From assembly GCA_965224735.1 (NCBI GenBank), contig OZ245059.1, positions 62,001 to 126,000 on the forward strand: DNA of 64,000 bases. The letters run 5' to 3'. Position 1 is the stretch's first letter. Every line of letters begins with the position of its first letter. This document shows positions 63,821 to 64,000 of this stretch, one piece after another. Under the pieces are notes generated by a model. It was not told where the DNA came from. It saw only the letters and a list, made by a program, of their open reading frames with translations, and did no database searches. The position numbers and the translations under genes were made by a program. This stretch comes from Robiginitomaculum_A sp036478535. GTDB taxonomy: Bacteria > Pseudomonadota > Alphaproteobacteria > Caulobacterales > Maricaulaceae.

Positions 63821-64000
63821 TTATAAAGGATTTGTTAATTTTTGCTTGTGGACAAGGTGGGTGATCGCACTGCCGCTTACTTTCAACAATTTATCAATAT
63901 GGACCTTAAGCGAGCCGTAATCAAGGCGGCCCTTATAAACTTTGCCGTCAATAATGAAGTTTGGAACGCCATGAATATTACCTGCACTCGCGAGGTCTGC
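63821..64000 (-). CDS. Second DsbA-like protein, C-terminal part only
   Basis: Frame open from the window edge to a stop at 63821. The visible 59 residues include NIHGVPNFIIDGKVYKGRLDY, the cis-Pro loop and last strand of a thioredoxin-fold DsbA. The rest lies outside the window. It precedes the lipoprotein DsbA by 37 bases, so the two are a likely operon. Confidence 0.75.
   Translation of the reverse strand, partial: ADLASAGNIHGVPNFIIDGKVYKGRLDYGSLKVHIDKLLKVSGSAITHLVHKQKLTNPL

Noticed and set aside
1..64000. CRISPR array
   Set aside because: No set of regularly spaced direct repeats with unique spacers was seen; the tandem repeats found are contiguous and short, and no cas gene is present.

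Overview
The window looks like a chromosomal segment of a low-to-moderate GC alphaproteobacterium, probably aquatic. The support is indirect but consistent: split b and b' ATP-synthase subunits in an atpI-atpB-atpE-atpF'-atpF cluster, a CarD regulator next to a 7Fe ferredoxin and a helicase remnant (a typical alphaproteobacterial neighbourhood), a PodJ-like polar protein, a fused PabB-PabC enzyme and an AlkB alkane hydroxylase. The species cannot be named from the sequence.

Layout. 1-12000 is mostly housekeeping: ribosomal protein S16 fused to a DUF2853 domain, an adenosine-kinase-type sugar kinase, an ATP-grasp enzyme, an L,D-transpeptidase, an OmpR-type response regulator, HslU, an integral membrane protein, two tandem MscS channels and a PodJ-like protein. 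12235-21196 is an almost complete haem pathway: hemA (glutamyl-tRNA reductase), a hemC-hemD fusion, hemB, hemL, inverted hemJ, hemE, hemF and hemH. It begins from glutamyl-tRNA (C5 route), although alphaproteobacteria normally use ALA synthase, and hemA through hemF, including hemJ, resemble Bacteroidetes proteins. After metG, 23976-29010 is a graveyard of insertion sequences around one tRNA-Gly, an intact WbpE-like sugar aminotransferase and a dying WbpB-like dehydrogenase.

30546-38410 carries gluQ, a Rieske oxygenase, a possible 50-56 codon ORF coupled to alkB, pabBC, a CitE-like lyase and comM. 38450-39526 holds a two-gene unit: a secreted-type M15-like peptidase with a double-glycine leader, followed by a small lipoprotein. 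This is the best candidate for an undescribed antagonism system. Then come glpD and glpK (with a truncated phytanoyl-CoA dioxygenase between them), an IS481 relic, carD, fdxA and the surviving 3' half of a helicase gene.

47142-63823 is housekeeping again: sixA-like phosphatase, rnhA, ispH, a lipoprotein, argS, a tandem glycine riboswitch driving gcvT-gcvH-gcvPA-gcvPB, the F0 operon, smc and two DsbA-like proteins, the last cut by the window end.

Two genome-wide habits stand out: many 9-18 bp tandem duplications in genes and spacers, and repeated decay of IS elements and of neighbouring genes by deletion.
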